A stretch of 58,672 nt of DNA, from assembly GCF_000308495.1 (NCBI RefSeq), contig NZ_BAFU01000006.1:1-58672 (forward strand), read 5' to 3'. The first letter of the stretch is position 1. Each line of letters begins with the position of its first letter. The stretch comes from Nocardia brevicatena NBRC 12119 (GTDB taxonomy: Bacteria > Actinomycetota > Actinomycetes > Mycobacteriales > Mycobacteriaceae). A program made the position numbers and the translations under genes. Of the stretch, positions 1 to 12,021 are shown in pieces. The notes below the pieces were generated by a model that was given only the letters and a program-made list of their open reading frames with translations, ran no database searches and had not been told where the DNA came from.

Positions 1-421
1 CCGGTTGCGGGAATTGCCCGCTGCCGTGCGGAGCGGCGAATTGCTCCGCGCCCCCGGCCTCGAACCGACCGGGCTCCGGCGGGGAGAGCTGGCCTTCCGC
101 GGGGGGCGGCTCGTAAGGGTCGGCGCCCGATGGTAGTTCCGTCGGATCTTCGCCGGGCCCAGGGTTGAACGCGCTGTCCGGCGCCGCGGCGGATCGGTCG
201 TCGTCGGTGCTTTCCGACACGTCCCCGCCCGCGGCCGACGACGAAGTATCGGTATTGCCGGACGATTCCGGTGCCTGAGGCTGTTCCCCGGTCACACCCG
301 TTTCGTCGGTCTGCTGCCGGCCCTCGGATTCGACGTCGACCTCACCGGTGTCCTCACCGGCGTCCACCGGAGGACTCTGGAGCCAGGGCGGAGAGGTCGG
401 GTTGTGGTCGTTACTTGTCAC
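1..421 (-). CDS. N-terminal part of an acidic, proline-rich protein (partial)
   Basis: The frame is open from the start codon to the left window edge, so only about 140 N-terminal residues are visible. GTG at 421 is preferred because the GGGGGA motif lies about 5 nt upstream of it; an ATG four codons earlier is the alternative. The protein starts MTSNDHNPTSPPWLQSPPVD and is rich in Pro, Glu, Asp, Ser and Gly, with no hydrophobic segment, so this portion is probably disordered and cytoplasmic. Such N-termini precede several actinobacterial families, including ParA/MinD-like ATPases of ESX loci and septal proteins, but the visible part does not choose among them. Codon use is typical for the window. 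Function unknown. Confidence 0.6.
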   Translation of the reverse strand, partial: MTSNDHNPTSPPWLQSPPVDAGEDTGEVDVESEGRQQTDETGVTGEQPQAPESSGNTDTSSSAAGGDVSESTDDDRSAAAPDSAFNPGPGEDPTELPSGADPYEPPPAEGQLSPPEPGRFEAGGAEQFAAPHGSGQFPQP

Positions 422-561
422 AAGTTCCCCCATCTGCTCGGGTGTTCGAGCAGAATGTTCGGCGGCTGGAGTCGAGATCAACGCTAGCAGGTATGGTCTC
501 TTCTCACCCTTGCCAGTAAGTAGGCCGAAACCGCGGTAGCCGTGAGATGGGTGTGATGGGG

Positions 562-597
562 CCGAAGGGCCTGCCGGGGAATCGGCGGGCCCTTCGG
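562..597 (-). terminator. Terminator-like hairpin downstream of leuA
   Basis: A 10-bp perfect stem (562-571 with 588-597) encloses a second small GCCG/CGGC stem, 17 nt after the leuA stop codon. It has no T run in the leuA direction, so it would be an actinobacterial U-less terminator. Confidence 0.6.
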
Positions 598-613
598 TTT
601 CGGTGGATTCGGC

Positions 614-2571
<1,958 letters not shown>

Positions 2572-2695
2572 CGGGCGGTCCGCGGCATCCCGCGTCGTGG
2601 GTGGCCGGCAGCATCACCGGTCAGGATCGTGTGGACCGGCGCCGGATCGGCGGAATGCCGCGCGGACGGGCCGGGGAGAATCGAGGGAAATATCC

Positions 2696-3457
2696 ATGAC
2701 GTGGCTGGAGATACTGGCCGTTGTCGGTGCGGGAATAGCCGCGGGCGGGATCAACACCATTGTCGGTTCCGGCACCCTCATCACGTTCCCCGTGCTGTTG
2801 GCGATCGGATATCCACCCGTGACCGCGAATGTGTCGAATACGGTGGGACTGGTCCCGGGTTCGCTGAGCGGTGCGATCGGCTATCGCCGCGAGCTGGACG
2901 GACAGCGAACCCGGCTGCTGCGGCTGGGTAGCGCGACGCTGCTCGGCGCGGTCACCGGTGCCGCTGCGCTGCTGACCTTGCCCGAGGGCGCGTTCGCGGC
3001 GATCGTTCCGGTGCTGATCTGCATAGCGCTGGTGCTGGTGGTGCTGCAGCCCCGATTGTCGGCCTGGGTGAAGCAGCGGCGGGACAGCGGCCCCGCGCCC
3101 GCGCACGGTGGTCCGGTGCTGTGGGTGGCGGTCTTCGGTACCGGTATCTACGGCGGGTACTTCGGCGCCGCCCAAGGGGTGCTGCTACTGGCACTGCTCG
3201 GTATCTTCGTGCACGAGGACATCCAGCGCCTCAACGGCGTGAAGAACGTCCTCGCTCTGCTGGCGAACGCCGTTTCGGCGGTCATCTTCATCGTGATCGC
3301 CGATATCGCCTGGCCCGTCGTCGCGCTGATCGCGGTCGGTGCGGTGATCGGTGGCCGGCTCGGTGCCACCGTCGGCCGCCGGCTACCGCCGAACGTATTG
3401 CGTGCTGTCATCGTGGTGGTGGGGGTGATCGCGGTGATCCGGCTCGTTTTCGCCTAG
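2696..3457 (+). CDS. TauE/SafE-family sulfite/organosulfonate exporter-like permease
   Basis: A 253-residue polytopic membrane protein with about eight hydrophobic helices in two halves, separated by a charged loop near 125-140. The first half carries the family-typical GxGGxxxxxxxxGSGTLITFP stretch (about 11-31), and the second half has GTGIYGGYFGAAQG and later NAVSAVIF. The family moves sulfite, sulfoacetate, thiosulfate or related anions; the substrate here cannot be told from sequence. Start ATG 2696 follows GAGGGAAA with good spacing, so the longer frame upstream of it is not used. It is a single gene divergent from leuA and its leader, and co-directional with the cholesterol oxidase 150 bp on. 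Confidence 0.9.
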   Translation: MTWLEILAVVGAGIAAGGINTIVGSGTLITFPVLLAIGYPPVTANVSNTVGLVPGSLSGAIGYRRELDGQRTRLLRLGSATLLGAVTGAAALLTLPEGAFAAIVPVLICIALVLVVLQPRLSAWVKQRRDSGPAPAHGGPVLWVAVFGTGIYGGYFGAAQGVLLLALLGIFVHEDIQRLNGVKNVLALLANAVSAVIFIVIADIAWPVVALIAVGAVIGGRLGATVGRRLPPNVLRAVIVVVGVIAVIRLVFA

Positions 3458-3608
3458 ACGGTTGGGCCGGAAGGCAATCCGTCGACGGATACGTGAAGGT
3501 GCGGTAAGGCCTGGTGTCGGGCGGTGGTCAACATGGTTGTCCGTCATGATGGCCGAAATATCGGTACCATCCCTCGGCCGAAAGGCGTTCGAGAAAGGTT
3601 AGGCCGGG

Positions 3609-5243
3609 GTGGACAGACGCACCTTCTGGAAATCGGTGGGGGCGGCTGCCCTGCTCGGAGTGACGGGATCGGCGGTCGGTATACCGCGGATCGGAACACC
3701 GCAGGCCACCGCCGACCCGATCTGGCATGAACTGTTCCGACAGTGGGTTCCGGAAATTTTCCGACCGATATCGGATCCGCCGGAGCACACCGAGGCGATC
3801 GTGGTGGGCTCTGGATTCGGCGCGGCGGCCACCGCGTTGCGGCTGGCGGAGGCCGGAATCGCCAGTACTGTGCTCGAACGCGGTTCCCGATGGCCCAGCG
3901 ATCCCTGGCGGGAGATCTTCACCGGCGACGATCTGCCGGACGGTCGTGGCTTCTGGCACAGCACCAGCTTCACCGGGGTGACCAAGGTGCCGATGTCGTT
4001 CGCCGACTTCGGCGGGGTGCTGGACTGCGCCCGGTACCCGGGTATCGACATATGGCGTGCCGCGGCCGTCGGCGGTGGATCGGTGGTCTTCAGCGGGGCG
4101 ATGATCGCACCGGAGCGCACGTTGTTCGATCACGTCTTCGGCGGCGTGGTCGACTACGGCGAACTGGAGCGGGTCTACTACCCGCGCGTGCGGCAGATGC
4201 TGCGCCTGGACCCCATGCCGGCGGATATCTACGCTTCGCCGCCGTTCACCCACTCCCGCGCCTGGGACGAACAGGTCCGCAAGGCCGGCTACACACCGGT
4301 GCCGAACGATTCCATCTTCACCTGGGAGGTGCTGCGTGGTGAGCTGTCGGGCGCCACCCGCCCCTCGGCCACGGTGGGCCGCAGCAATCTCGGCAACTCC
4401 AACGGCGCGAAGTTCGACCTGAACCAGAACTATCTGAAGTACGCGCAGGAGACGGGCCGCTGCACCGTGTATCCCGGGCACCGGGTCGAGGCCATCGCCC
4501 AGGAATCGGGCGGGCGGTTCGTGGTGACGGTGACGAAACTCGATCCCATCGGCGCGGTACTGGGCACCCGCACCCTCACCTGTGACCGGTTGTTCCTCGG
4601 CGCTGGTTCCGTCGGCACCTCGGAGCTGTTGGTGCGCGCCCAGGCCACGGGCACCCTGGCGAACCTCAACGAACACACAGGTGCCGGTTGGGGCACCAAC
4701 GGTGATGTGGTGCTGGCCCGTGGCGCCAGTTCGGTGGCCGGCTTCGGGCAGGGCGTGCCGAGCGCGAGCCGGATCTTCGACGACACCGATGTGGCGATCA
4801 CGCTGGAGAACTGGTACATCCCCGGTATCCCGTTCGAGACCGGCGCCCTGGGCTCGCTCGGTATGGTGCTCGATTCCACGCGCGCGAAATTCGGCTACGA
4901 CAAGGCGACGGGCGGCGTGGGAGTGTCCTGGTCGCGCGCGACCCAGGACCGGGTCGTGGCCGCGGCGCGCGCCGTGGACCATCGGATCGCCGAACGTGCC
5001 GGCGCGCTCGCGGACTACGGCGCCCTGGGTTATGACGCCAACGCCATGTTCACCGCCCATCCGCTGGGCGGCGCGGTACTGGGCAAGGCCACCGACGGTT
5101 ACGGCCGGGTGCACGGACATCCCGGTCTGTATGTGGTGGACGGTGCCCTGATCCCGGGCAGCACCGCGACGGTGAATCCCTCGCTCACCATCACCGCGAT
5201 CGCCGAACGCAATATCGAGGCGATCATCCGCGCCGGCCGGTAG
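3609..5243 (+). CDS. Tat-exported cholesterol oxidase, GMC-type FAD enzyme
   Basis: Class I cholesterol oxidases convert cholesterol to cholest-4-en-3-one with release of hydrogen peroxide. This 544-residue protein begins with a twin-arginine signal (RRTFWK at 3-8, then a hydrophobic run to about 24), so it should be exported folded. The FAD-binding GSGFGAA lies at 67-73. Near the C-terminus are HPLGG (His at 484) and NPSLTITA (Asn at 523), which correspond to the catalytic His and Asn of the Streptomyces and Brevibacterium enzymes. An [11 protein letters not shown] segment matches the active-site Glu region. Length agrees with the family. GTG start, AGG-rich leader. Secreted cholesterol oxidase is typical of Nocardia and Rhodococcus. 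It appears monocistronic. Confidence 0.9.
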   Translation: MDRRTFWKSVGAAALLGVTGSAVGIPRIGTPQATADPIWHELFRQWVPEIFRPISDPPEHTEAIVVGSGFGAAATALRLAEAGIASTVLERGSRWPSDPWREIFTGDDLPDGRGFWHSTSFTGVTKVPMSFADFGGVLDCARYPGIDIWRAAAVGGGSVVFSGAMIAPERTLFDHVFGGVVDYGELERVYYPRVRQMLRLDPMPADIYASPPFTHSRAWDEQVRKAGYTPVPNDSIFTWEVLRGELSGATRPSATVGRSNLGNSNGAKFDLNQNYLKYAQETGRCTVYPGHRVEAIAQESGGRFVVTVTKLDPIGAVLGTRTLTCDRLFLGAGSVGTSELLVRAQATGTLANLNEHTGAGWGTNGDVVLARGASSVAGFGQGVPSASRIFDDTDVAITLENWYIPGIPFETGALGSLGMVLDSTRAKFGYDKATGGVGVSWSRATQDRVVAAARAVDHRIAERAGALADYGALGYDANAMFTAHPLGGAVLGKATDGYGRVHGHPGLYVVDGALIPGSTATVNPSLTITAIAERNIEAIIRAGR

Positions 5244-5339
5244 TGCTCGATATAGCAGGAATGCATCGGAATATTCGGGTAGCAGTGCTTTTCGGGTATT
5301 AGGGTCGGCGATACCGTTCGGCATTGAAGGGATTCGCAC

Positions 5340-6161
5340 GTGGTATCAGCGCCGCCCGCGGTGGGCGACACCAGCACTATCTCCGATCGGGGTAGCTTCC
5401 CCCGGAAGCCGCCGGCGCTGTGGACGGATTTCCTGATGCTGGCGCTGGCCGTCGTCTCCGTCGCGCTGATCTGCTGGGTCACATTCTTCGATGTGTCGGA
5501 CGAGACGTACCGGGTGATCGTGCTCGTCGACTACGCGACCTGCGCGGTCTTCGCGACGGAATTCCTGTGGCGGTGGCGCCGGGCCGGATGGCCGTGGAGC
5601 TTCCCGTTCGTCTACTGGTACGAAGTGCTCGGTATGATCCCGGTGACCAGCCCCTTCTTCCGCGCGTTCCGATTGTTGCGGCTCGTGGTGATCCTGGTTC
5701 GCCTGGCTCGCGTCGCGGACCGGGTGTTCGGTGATCGAGTAACCGCTGCGGTGGTCAACCGCTCGGTGGGCACCATTGTGGACATCATCAAACGCCCGGT
5801 GACCATCGCGGTGATGGACGAGGTCGCCGAAGTGCTGCGCACCGGTCACTACACCCGCAATATCGCCGCGGCGCTGGAGGAGAACCGGAGCGAACTGGAC
5901 GAGATGATCCTGGAGATGATCAAGAAGGACCCGCAGGCCGGCCGGGTGCGTTACATACCCTTCCACGACGACATCATCCGGCTCATCGCCGATACCGTGT
6001 TCCGGATCGTCTTCCAGATACTCGCCGATCCGCGCACCGACGAACTGGTGTCCGACCTGCTACGGGAGAATGTGGAACAGCTCCGCGAGGCGGTTCGCAG
6101 CGGGGTCAAGGTCGCCCCGTCGGCATATGGCCCAGCGGTGCCCGCCGGCCGGGACGGCTGA
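5340..6161 (+). CDS. Voltage-sensor-like four-helix membrane protein without a visible pore
   Basis: The 273-residue protein has four hydrophobic segments at about 31-50, 58-77, 86-105 and 108-130. The fourth is S4-like, with arginines at 108, 111, 114, 121, 124 and 128 among hydrophobic residues. Segment two carries D64 and E74, positions that often serve as counter-charges. After about residue 135 the chain is charged and amphipathic (DIIKRPVTIAV, DEMILEMIKKDPQ) and shows no S5-P-loop-S6 and no selectivity filter. Annotated relatives are usually called ion transporter proteins. GTG start at 5340 follows AAGGGA by 8 nt. It lies 96 bp after the cholesterol oxidase. Role unknown: proton channel, voltage-coupled regulator or orphan sensor are all possible. 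Confidence 0.7.
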   Translation: MVSAPPAVGDTSTISDRGSFPRKPPALWTDFLMLALAVVSVALICWVTFFDVSDETYRVIVLVDYATCAVFATEFLWRWRRAGWPWSFPFVYWYEVLGMIPVTSPFFRAFRLLRLVVILVRLARVADRVFGDRVTAAVVNRSVGTIVDIIKRPVTIAVMDEVAEVLRTGHYTRNIAAALEENRSELDEMILEMIKKDPQAGRVRYIPFHDDIIRLIADTVFRIVFQILADPRTDELVSDLLRENVEQLREAVRSGVKVAPSAYGPAVPAGRDG

Positions 6162-6170
6162 CCGCCGCGG

Positions 6171-6635
6171 TCAGATGGTCTGATAGTTCTCCCGCTCGGG
6201 ATACTGCTGGACGAAGGCGGTGAAGCTCGGCACCATCGCCTCGAGCGCCTTGCGCACCGAGCGTTTGAGCAGAATGCCGGGAACGGGGAGGGGCATGTAC
6301 ATATCGATGCCGTACCGCACCTCGGTGCCGCCGGCGTCCGCGTCGATATCGATCTCGATGTACCCGCCGCCCTTGGCGCCGCGGGTGCTGTCGGCGACCT
6401 TCCAGGAGCACCGGTTGTCGGTCCAGGTGTACTCCAAGACCTGGTCGTCGAGGAAGTTGAGTAGCGCGGCCTTGACGAAAACCCTGAGCGGACGGCCCAG
6501 CTCGTCGCGGCCGGCGACGCGTGCGTCCGAGTAGACCGACGACCATTCCGGCATCATCTCGACGGCCGTCAACACGTCCATTGTCCGATCGGGATCGGCA
6601 TCGACCACAAAGCTGATGCCGGTCTTCATACGCAT
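6171..6635 (-). CDS. SRPBCC (START/polyketide-cyclase-like) family protein
   Basis: A 154-residue protein with the SRPBCC pattern. It has an N-terminal strand (TGISFVVDADPDRTMDVL), a helix and PEWSS turn at about 28-33, alternating strands through YTWTDNRCSW and GGGYIEIDIDAD, and a long C-terminal helix (LKRSVRKALEAMVPSFTAFVQQY). The fold makes a helix-grip cavity for hydrophobic ligands; the ligand here is unknown. Relatives are numerous in mycobacteria. Start ATG 6635 follows GGAGG by 8 nt. It converges on the voltage-sensor-like gene with a 9-bp gap and no separate terminator. Confidence 0.8.
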   Translation of the reverse strand: MRMKTGISFVVDADPDRTMDVLTAVEMMPEWSSVYSDARVAGRDELGRPLRVFVKAALLNFLDDQVLEYTWTDNRCSWKVADSTRGAKGGGYIEIDIDADAGGTEVRYGIDMYMPLPVPGILLKRSVRKALEAMVPSFTAFVQQYPERENYQTI

Positions 6636-6794
6636 GGTTTATCCTCCAGCCCCCCGCGGGTACCCGACCGGCCCGATTGTCCCCAGCGCCATGGTGATCG
6701 TCAACACCGGACCGGCGCGGAAAAACCGGCCGGTGTGCTGGTATACCGGCCGTGAATCAGCGGGACCGGCCCGTTGCCGGGCGGGGGAGGAGGG

Positions 6795-6986
6795 TCAGTG
6801 CGGCGACGATCGTTCGACCGTCGCGTCCGGTCCGGGGAAGACCAGGGATTCGTGTCCGTCCTCGAAACGCACGATATAGGGGGGTGCGCCGTCCTGCCCG
6901 CGCACCTCGACGATCTCGCCTTCGTGGTCATACTCCCCCACGGTGTGCCCGTGTACATGGAGCCGATCTCCGACGTTGGCCATCAT
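6795..6986 (-). CDS. DUF1918 small beta protein
   Basis: A 63-residue protein whose MANVGDRLHVHG start and GEIVEVRGQDGAPPYIVRFEDGHESLVFPGPDA body are characteristic of DUF1918, an SH3-like barrel family common in actinobacteria and of unknown function. The frame is open eleven codons further upstream, but ATG at 6986 is chosen because a -35/-10 pair places the transcript start at this codon, so the mRNA would be leaderless. The second ATG (6983) is the more usual family start. Confidence 0.8.
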   Translation of the reverse strand: MMANVGDRLHVHGHTVGEYDHEGEIVEVRGQDGAPPYIVRFEDGHESLVFPGPDATVERSSPH

Positions 6987-6992
6987 GGGACC

Positions 6993-7021
6993 ATTATCGA
7001 ATCGGGTGTCGCACATCACAA
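6993..7021 (-). promoter_or_regulatory. Promoter of the DUF1918 gene
   Basis: TTGTGA (7021-7016) and GATAAT (6998-6993) are separated by exactly 17 bp. The -10 element ends 6 nt before the ATG, which predicts a leaderless transcript. Confidence 0.55.
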
Positions 7022-7264
7022 GGCCGTATTATCGGCTATGCCGCGTACCGCGGCGATGGGGACGAGTCGGCGGCCGTCCGGAACTCCGGCCATGGTGGCG
7101 GCGCCGGGTCGGAAGAGCACCGACCGGCCCCGATACCCATGGGCAACCGCCACACCACATAGTTGTGGGTTACTACACAGCGACCGGGATAGGTCCGGAA
7201 TCGCCGGTTCCGGGCCGGTACGCTGGTCCCCTGATGCTGTTCGCCGACACTGGAGGACCCTGAC

Positions 7265-8530
7265 GTGGCTCTCGTTGTCCAGAAATACGGAGGCTCCTCG
7301 GTCGCGACGGCCGAACGGATCCGGCGCGTCGCCGAACGGATCGTCGAGACCAAGAAGCAGGGGCACGATGTCGTCGTGGTCTGCTCGGCCATGGGCGATA
7401 CCACCGACGAACTACTCGACCTCGCCGAACAGGTGGCCCCGGCGCCGCCGGCGCGGGAAATGGACATGCTGCTCACCTCGGGCGAACGCATCTCCAACGC
7501 GTTGGTCGCCATGGCCATCCACTCCCTCGGCGCCGAGGCGCGCTCGTTCACCGGCTCCCAGGCGGGCGTGATCACCACGTCCGCGCACGGTAAGGCCAAG
7601 ATCATCGACGTCACCCCGAGTCGGGTGCGCGAGGCGCTGGACGAGGGCACCATCGTGCTGGTCGCCGGCTTCCAGGGCGTGAGTCAGGACAGCAAGGATG
7701 TCACCACGCTCGGCCGCGGCGGGTCCGACACCACTGCCGTGGCGCTGGCCGCCGCGCTGCGGGCCGATGTCTGTGAGATCTACACCGATGTGGACGGAGT
7801 GTTCACCGCCGATCCGCGCATCGTCTCGGACGCGCAGCGGCTCGAGCAGGTCTCCTACGAGGAGATGCTGGAGATGGCGGCCTGCGGCTCCAAAGTGCTC
7901 ATGCTGCGCTGCGTCGAATACGCGCGCCGCTACAACGTGCCCGTGCATGTGCGCTCGTCCTATACCGACAAAAGGGGCACCTATGTATACGGATCGATGG
8001 AGGACATCCCCTTGGAAAAAGCACTCCTCACGGGCGTCGCGCACGACCGCAGCGAGGCCAAGGTGACCGTGGTCGGCCTGCCGGACGAGCCGGGATACGC
8101 CGCCCGAGTGTTCCGCGCCGTCGCCGATGCCGAGATCAACATCGATATGGTCCTGCAGAACATCTCCAAGGTGGAGACCGGCAAGACCGATATCACCTTC
8201 ACCCTGCCCAAGGCCGAGGGCGCCCGCGCGGTGGAGATGCTGAGCAAACACCAGGGCGAGATCGGTTTCTCCCAAGTCCTCTACGACGATCACATCGGCA
8301 AGGTGTCGCTGGTCGGCGCCGGTATGAAGAGCCACCCCGGGGTGACCGCCACTTTCTGCGAGGCGCTGGCCAAGGCCGGTATCAATATCGATCTCATCTC
8401 CACCTCCGAGATCCGGATCTCGGTACTGGTCAAGGACATCGAACTCGACGAAGCGGTCAAGGTGCTGCATCGCGCCTTCGACCTCGGCGGCGACGAGGTG
8501 GCCGTGGTGCACGCGGGAACGGGACGCTGA
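7265..8530 (+). CDS. ask: Aspartokinase (alpha, with internal beta start)
   Basis: Aspartokinase phosphorylates aspartate, the entry to lysine, threonine, methionine, isoleucine and diaminopimelate synthesis. The 421-residue length equals the M. tuberculosis enzyme. KYGGSSVA opens the kinase domain, followed by LTSGERIS near 76-83 and a nucleotide-binding end at [11 protein letters not shown]. Two ACT domains fill the last 170 residues, with [12 protein letters not shown] near 350. In the family, lysine and threonine bind at the ACT dimer. An in-frame ATG at 7997 (residue 245, [13 protein letters not shown]) matches the start of the separately translated beta subunit known from corynebacteria. 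GTG start with GGAGG upstream. asd follows after 293 bp. Confidence 0.97.
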   Translation: MALVVQKYGGSSVATAERIRRVAERIVETKKQGHDVVVVCSAMGDTTDELLDLAEQVAPAPPAREMDMLLTSGERISNALVAMAIHSLGAEARSFTGSQAGVITTSAHGKAKIIDVTPSRVREALDEGTIVLVAGFQGVSQDSKDVTTLGRGGSDTTAVALAAALRADVCEIYTDVDGVFTADPRIVSDAQRLEQVSYEEMLEMAACGSKVLMLRCVEYARRYNVPVHVRSSYTDKRGTYVYGSMEDIPLEKALLTGVAHDRSEAKVTVVGLPDEPGYAARVFRAVADAEINIDMVLQNISKVETGKTDITFTLPKAEGARAVEMLSKHQGEIGFSQVLYDDHIGKVSLVGAGMKSHPGVTATFCEALAKAGINIDLISTSEIRISVLVKDIELDEAVKVLHRAFDLGGDEVAVVHAGTGR

Positions 8531-8716
8531 GCCGGCGAACGTAGCGCGCAAGCCTGGCGCGTTCAGGCGGAGGCCGGCGCGTCTGGTACAGTCCGGGACT
8601 GTCGCCGCCGGGCCGGCGGAGACATGAAACGCCTGCGGAGCGGATGTAAGACTGTACAAGGTTTGCCTTTCCAGCTGTCCGCGATGAACAGGAAGCCCAA
8701 CTTGTGAGGGTTGGCA

Positions 8717-8737
8717 TCCCCTCTTTCAAGGAGGGGA
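8717..8737 (+). promoter_or_regulatory. Hairpin just ahead of the asd upstream ORF
   Basis: TCCCCTC (8717-8723) and GAGGGGA (8731-8737) form a 7-bp stem with a 7-nt loop. Its 3' arm runs straight into the AGGAGG ribosome binding site (8737-8742) of the small ORF. A second perfect inverted repeat, ACAGTC/GACTGT, sits at 8588-8602. Either could modulate ask-asd expression; no known riboswitch fold was recognised. Confidence 0.4.
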
Positions 8738-8746
8738 GGAGGTCGA

Positions 8747-9858
<1,112 letters not shown>

Positions 9859-9867
9859 CCGATCTTC

Positions 9868-9900
9868 GCGGGCGGTGCACCCGGTAGGCGCACCGCCCGC
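9868..9900. terminator. Bidirectional terminator between asd and serine hydrolase
   Basis: An 11-bp perfect GC-rich stem (9868-9878 with 9890-9900) is followed on the plus strand by ATTTCGTT. It sits between two convergent genes. Confidence 0.8.
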
Positions 9901-9907
9901 ATTTCGT

Positions 9908-11275
9908 TCAGCGGATTCCCGGCGTGCGGGGATCCGGGCCGAGGCAGGCCAGAACGGCGCAGCCGGGCGGGGCATCGGAGAACGGGGGAGCCAGCGGCTG
10001 GGTCAGGCAGGCGAAGACATTGCATCCGGGGTAGGCGGAGGCGCCGATGCCGAATACCGCGATGAGGATGTCCAGATCGACGAAGCCTCTCGGGTCGATG
10101 GTGATCGGCGGTTCGATATACGGTCCGGGGTCGGGGACGGGCGGTTCCTGGAAGGCCGCGAACAGGCGGCGGAAGAATTCGTGCGGTAGCTCGCCGGTGT
10201 TCTGGACGATCCCGGGGGGCCCCAGTTTGCTCACATTCCCGTAAAGGCCGGTCCACACCACCATGAGGTCCAGGCTCGGGATCACGAAGACGTTCTGCAT
10301 ACCCATCCCGGCCATGGCGAAGGTGTCCGGGGGGACGAAGCTCGCGTTCTCGGCGCAGGTGGGGCCGACCCAGAACAGATACCCGTAACAGGGGTTCGCC
10401 CGTGACGGGGTGCTCGCACGATGAATGTAGGCCGACGGCACGATCTGCCGATCGCCCCACCGTCCCTCGTTGGCGACGAGCAGACCGAGTTTGGCCAGAT
10501 CGTTCGGCGGGATCAACAGGTGCGCGTAGCCATAGGTGTGGCCGGAACGGTCACGGGCCCAGTACCAGTCGCTTCGAGGTATCCCGAGCGGCTCGAACAG
10601 TTCGCGCTGGGCGAACTGCTGCAGCGGTTCGCCGAGGGCCAATTCCAGTACATACGCCAGCAGATCGACATTGCGCTGGCTGTAACTGAATACGGTGCCG
10701 GGTTCGTGGTCCAGGGGGACGCCGAGGGCCTGCACCGCGCTGTTGGGGTCGAGGGGAACGACTCCGGTGAGACCCTCGGTCACCACCCCGGCTCGCATCC
10801 CGGAGGTTTCGGTGAGCAGATTCTCCACGGTGATCGCCCGCCGCCGCGCGTCGCCGAGCCCGCCCGGCAGGTAGCGGTCGATCGGGGCCTGGATATCGAT
10901 TTTTCCCTGGTGCCAGGCGATTCCGGTGAGAAGCGAGACCACGCTCTTGGTTACGCTCCAGACATTCCAGGCGGTGTTCCCGGTCTGATTGTTGGTAGGC
11001 CCCTCGCCGACCAGGCAGTTGTGCCGAAAGACCTGGACGTTCAAGCGGTTGCGGCCGCTCGCGAACCCCAGCGCCATGGCCAGCCGCCCGGAATCCAGGC
11101 CGACCTGTTCGGGCGTCGCTCGCTGTAGCTCCCGCCCGGAAGTCACAGAACATTCCACCGCGGCCGTGGTCGCGGGGTCGGCGTGAGCGTTTGCCGCGAA
11201 TACGTGCCCCACCACCAGCGATACCGCTGCGGCTCCCACCAGGAGCCCACCGAAACGCACCATGCGGATCACCAT
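9908..11275 (-). CDS. Secreted serine hydrolase of the beta-lactamase/EstB family
   Basis: A 455-residue protein with a cleavable signal peptide (MVIRMVRFGGLLVGAAAVSL, then ...AANAHA with cleavage before DP). The beta-lactamase-like domain has the nucleophile motif SVTK (S-x-x-K) about 105 residues in, followed by LLTETSGM and a YSQRN stretch where the family Tyr-containing motif lies. Such proteins are carboxylesterases, D-aminopeptidases or penicillin-binding homologues; substrate unknown. The C-terminal 70 residues are Pro- and Cys-rich (CNVFAC, CAVLAC) and look like an added secreted tail. The ATG at 11275 is favoured because it gives the full signal peptide; the longer upstream frame is not supported. 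Confidence 0.8.
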   Translation of the reverse strand: MVIRMVRFGGLLVGAAAVSLVVGHVFAANAHADPATTAAVECSVTSGRELQRATPEQVGLDSGRLAMALGFASGRNRLNVQVFRHNCLVGEGPTNNQTGNTAWNVWSVTKSVVSLLTGIAWHQGKIDIQAPIDRYLPGGLGDARRRAITVENLLTETSGMRAGVVTEGLTGVVPLDPNSAVQALGVPLDHEPGTVFSYSQRNVDLLAYVLELALGEPLQQFAQRELFEPLGIPRSDWYWARDRSGHTYGYAHLLIPPNDLAKLGLLVANEGRWGDRQIVPSAYIHRASTPSRANPCYGYLFWVGPTCAENASFVPPDTFAMAGMGMQNVFVIPSLDLMVVWTGLYGNVSKLGPPGIVQNTGELPHEFFRRLFAAFQEPPVPDPGPYIEPPITIDPRGFVDLDILIAVFGIGASAYPGCNVFACLTQPLAPPFSDAPPGCAVLACLGPDPRTPGIR

Positions 11276-11358
11276 AATGCCCGGAACGCCTCCAAGGCGG
11301 TTATCGACCCGGTGTGGGCGACCAGAAGGTTTTGGACGAACAATGAATTCCGGATACG

Positions 11359-11394
11359 ACGATGCCGCCGACCGTATTCGGCCGGCGGCATCGT
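11359..11394. terminator. Strong hairpin upstream of the serine hydrolase
   Basis: A 12-bp perfect stem (11359-11370 with 11383-11394) with a 12-nt loop. It could terminate the small ORF at 11567-11626 on the minus strand, or act as a barrier element. No T run follows. Confidence 0.5.
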
Positions 11395-11566
11395 GTTGTC
11401 CCTGATGGGGTCGACGCCCAACATGCGCCTCTCGGCGAGTGGTCGCTCGTAGCGACAAAGGGTGCGGCCCGGGGCTGTCCGGACGTCGACAGTCCTGTTC
11501 AACGGTCGTCCGTCTGCCGCTATTCCATCCACCCGGCGTGATCGGCATCACCCGGGACCGCAGGAT

Positions 11567-11626
11567 CTACAGCATGCTGAACCAGTAGGCCACGCAGGCC
11601 AGGGCCCATACGAGCAGCGTTTCCAT
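11567..11626 (-). CDS. Candidate 19-aa hydrophobic small protein
   Basis: On the minus strand, GGGAG lies 5 nt before an ATG at 11626 that opens METLLVWALACVAYWFSML, followed by TAG. The peptide is one uninterrupted hydrophobic helix with a Cys and aromatic residues, long enough to span a membrane. A 12-bp hairpin follows 173 bp downstream. Size, hydrophobicity and the good ribosome binding site resemble bacterial single-helix small proteins, but there is no homology evidence. Confidence 0.35.
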   Translation of the reverse strand: METLLVWALACVAYWFSML

Positions 11627-11969
11627 TGATACTCCCACTCTCGTCATCGCAGCTGTTTCCATCATGCCCGAATCCGAATGGGGGCCTACCCGGGTTCCGC
11701 GGGTCCGCGCAGGTCGCGCTTTCATCGTCATAAGTTCTCGTTAAGCGCGTGCCAAGTCCGAGGCCGCATTGTTATGTCGACGCCGGAACACTCCGGCGCA
11801 CATCCGACCACAGTGTCCCTCGGTTACCGCCATAGCCGAGGGCACCGGCTCGGAACCGGGAGCGGCACCGGGACCTGGGGAGGGCTTGGAACCGCTCCGG
11901 GGAGGGATCAGGGGTCGGGACGGGTCCGGTCGGTCTCGCGGGGTGATGGACCGGGCCCGGGGCGGGTAC
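11627..11969. other. Gene-free stretch
   Basis: No convincing gene. From about 11860 the DNA is strongly purine/G-biased. It contains an imperfect copy (around 11920-11960) of the inverted repeat that forms the terminator at 11970-12005, so the two hairpins may be a tandem duplication. Confidence 0.5.
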
Positions 11970-12005
11970 GGCCGGATCGGTCTTCGCGGGGTGACCGATC
12001 CGGCC
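11970..12005 (-). terminator. Terminator of the flavin monooxygenase gene
   Basis: A 13-bp perfect stem (11970-11982 with 11993-12005) with a 10-nt loop, 17 bp after the monooxygenase stop codon. Confidence 0.7.
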
Positions 12006-12021
12006 CTCGCGTACCGTCCGG

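Noticed and set aside
3528-5339. 603-codon minus-strand frame opposite cholesterol oxidase
   Set aside because: Antisense shadow of a gene with clear FAD and Tat motifs.
7412-8659. 415-codon minus-strand frame opposite aspartokinase
   Set aside because: Antisense shadow; no motifs.
8624-8707. 27-codon frame in the ask-asd gap
   Set aside because: Its GGAG lies only 2 nt before the ATG, too close for normal initiation; mentioned only with the second small ORF.
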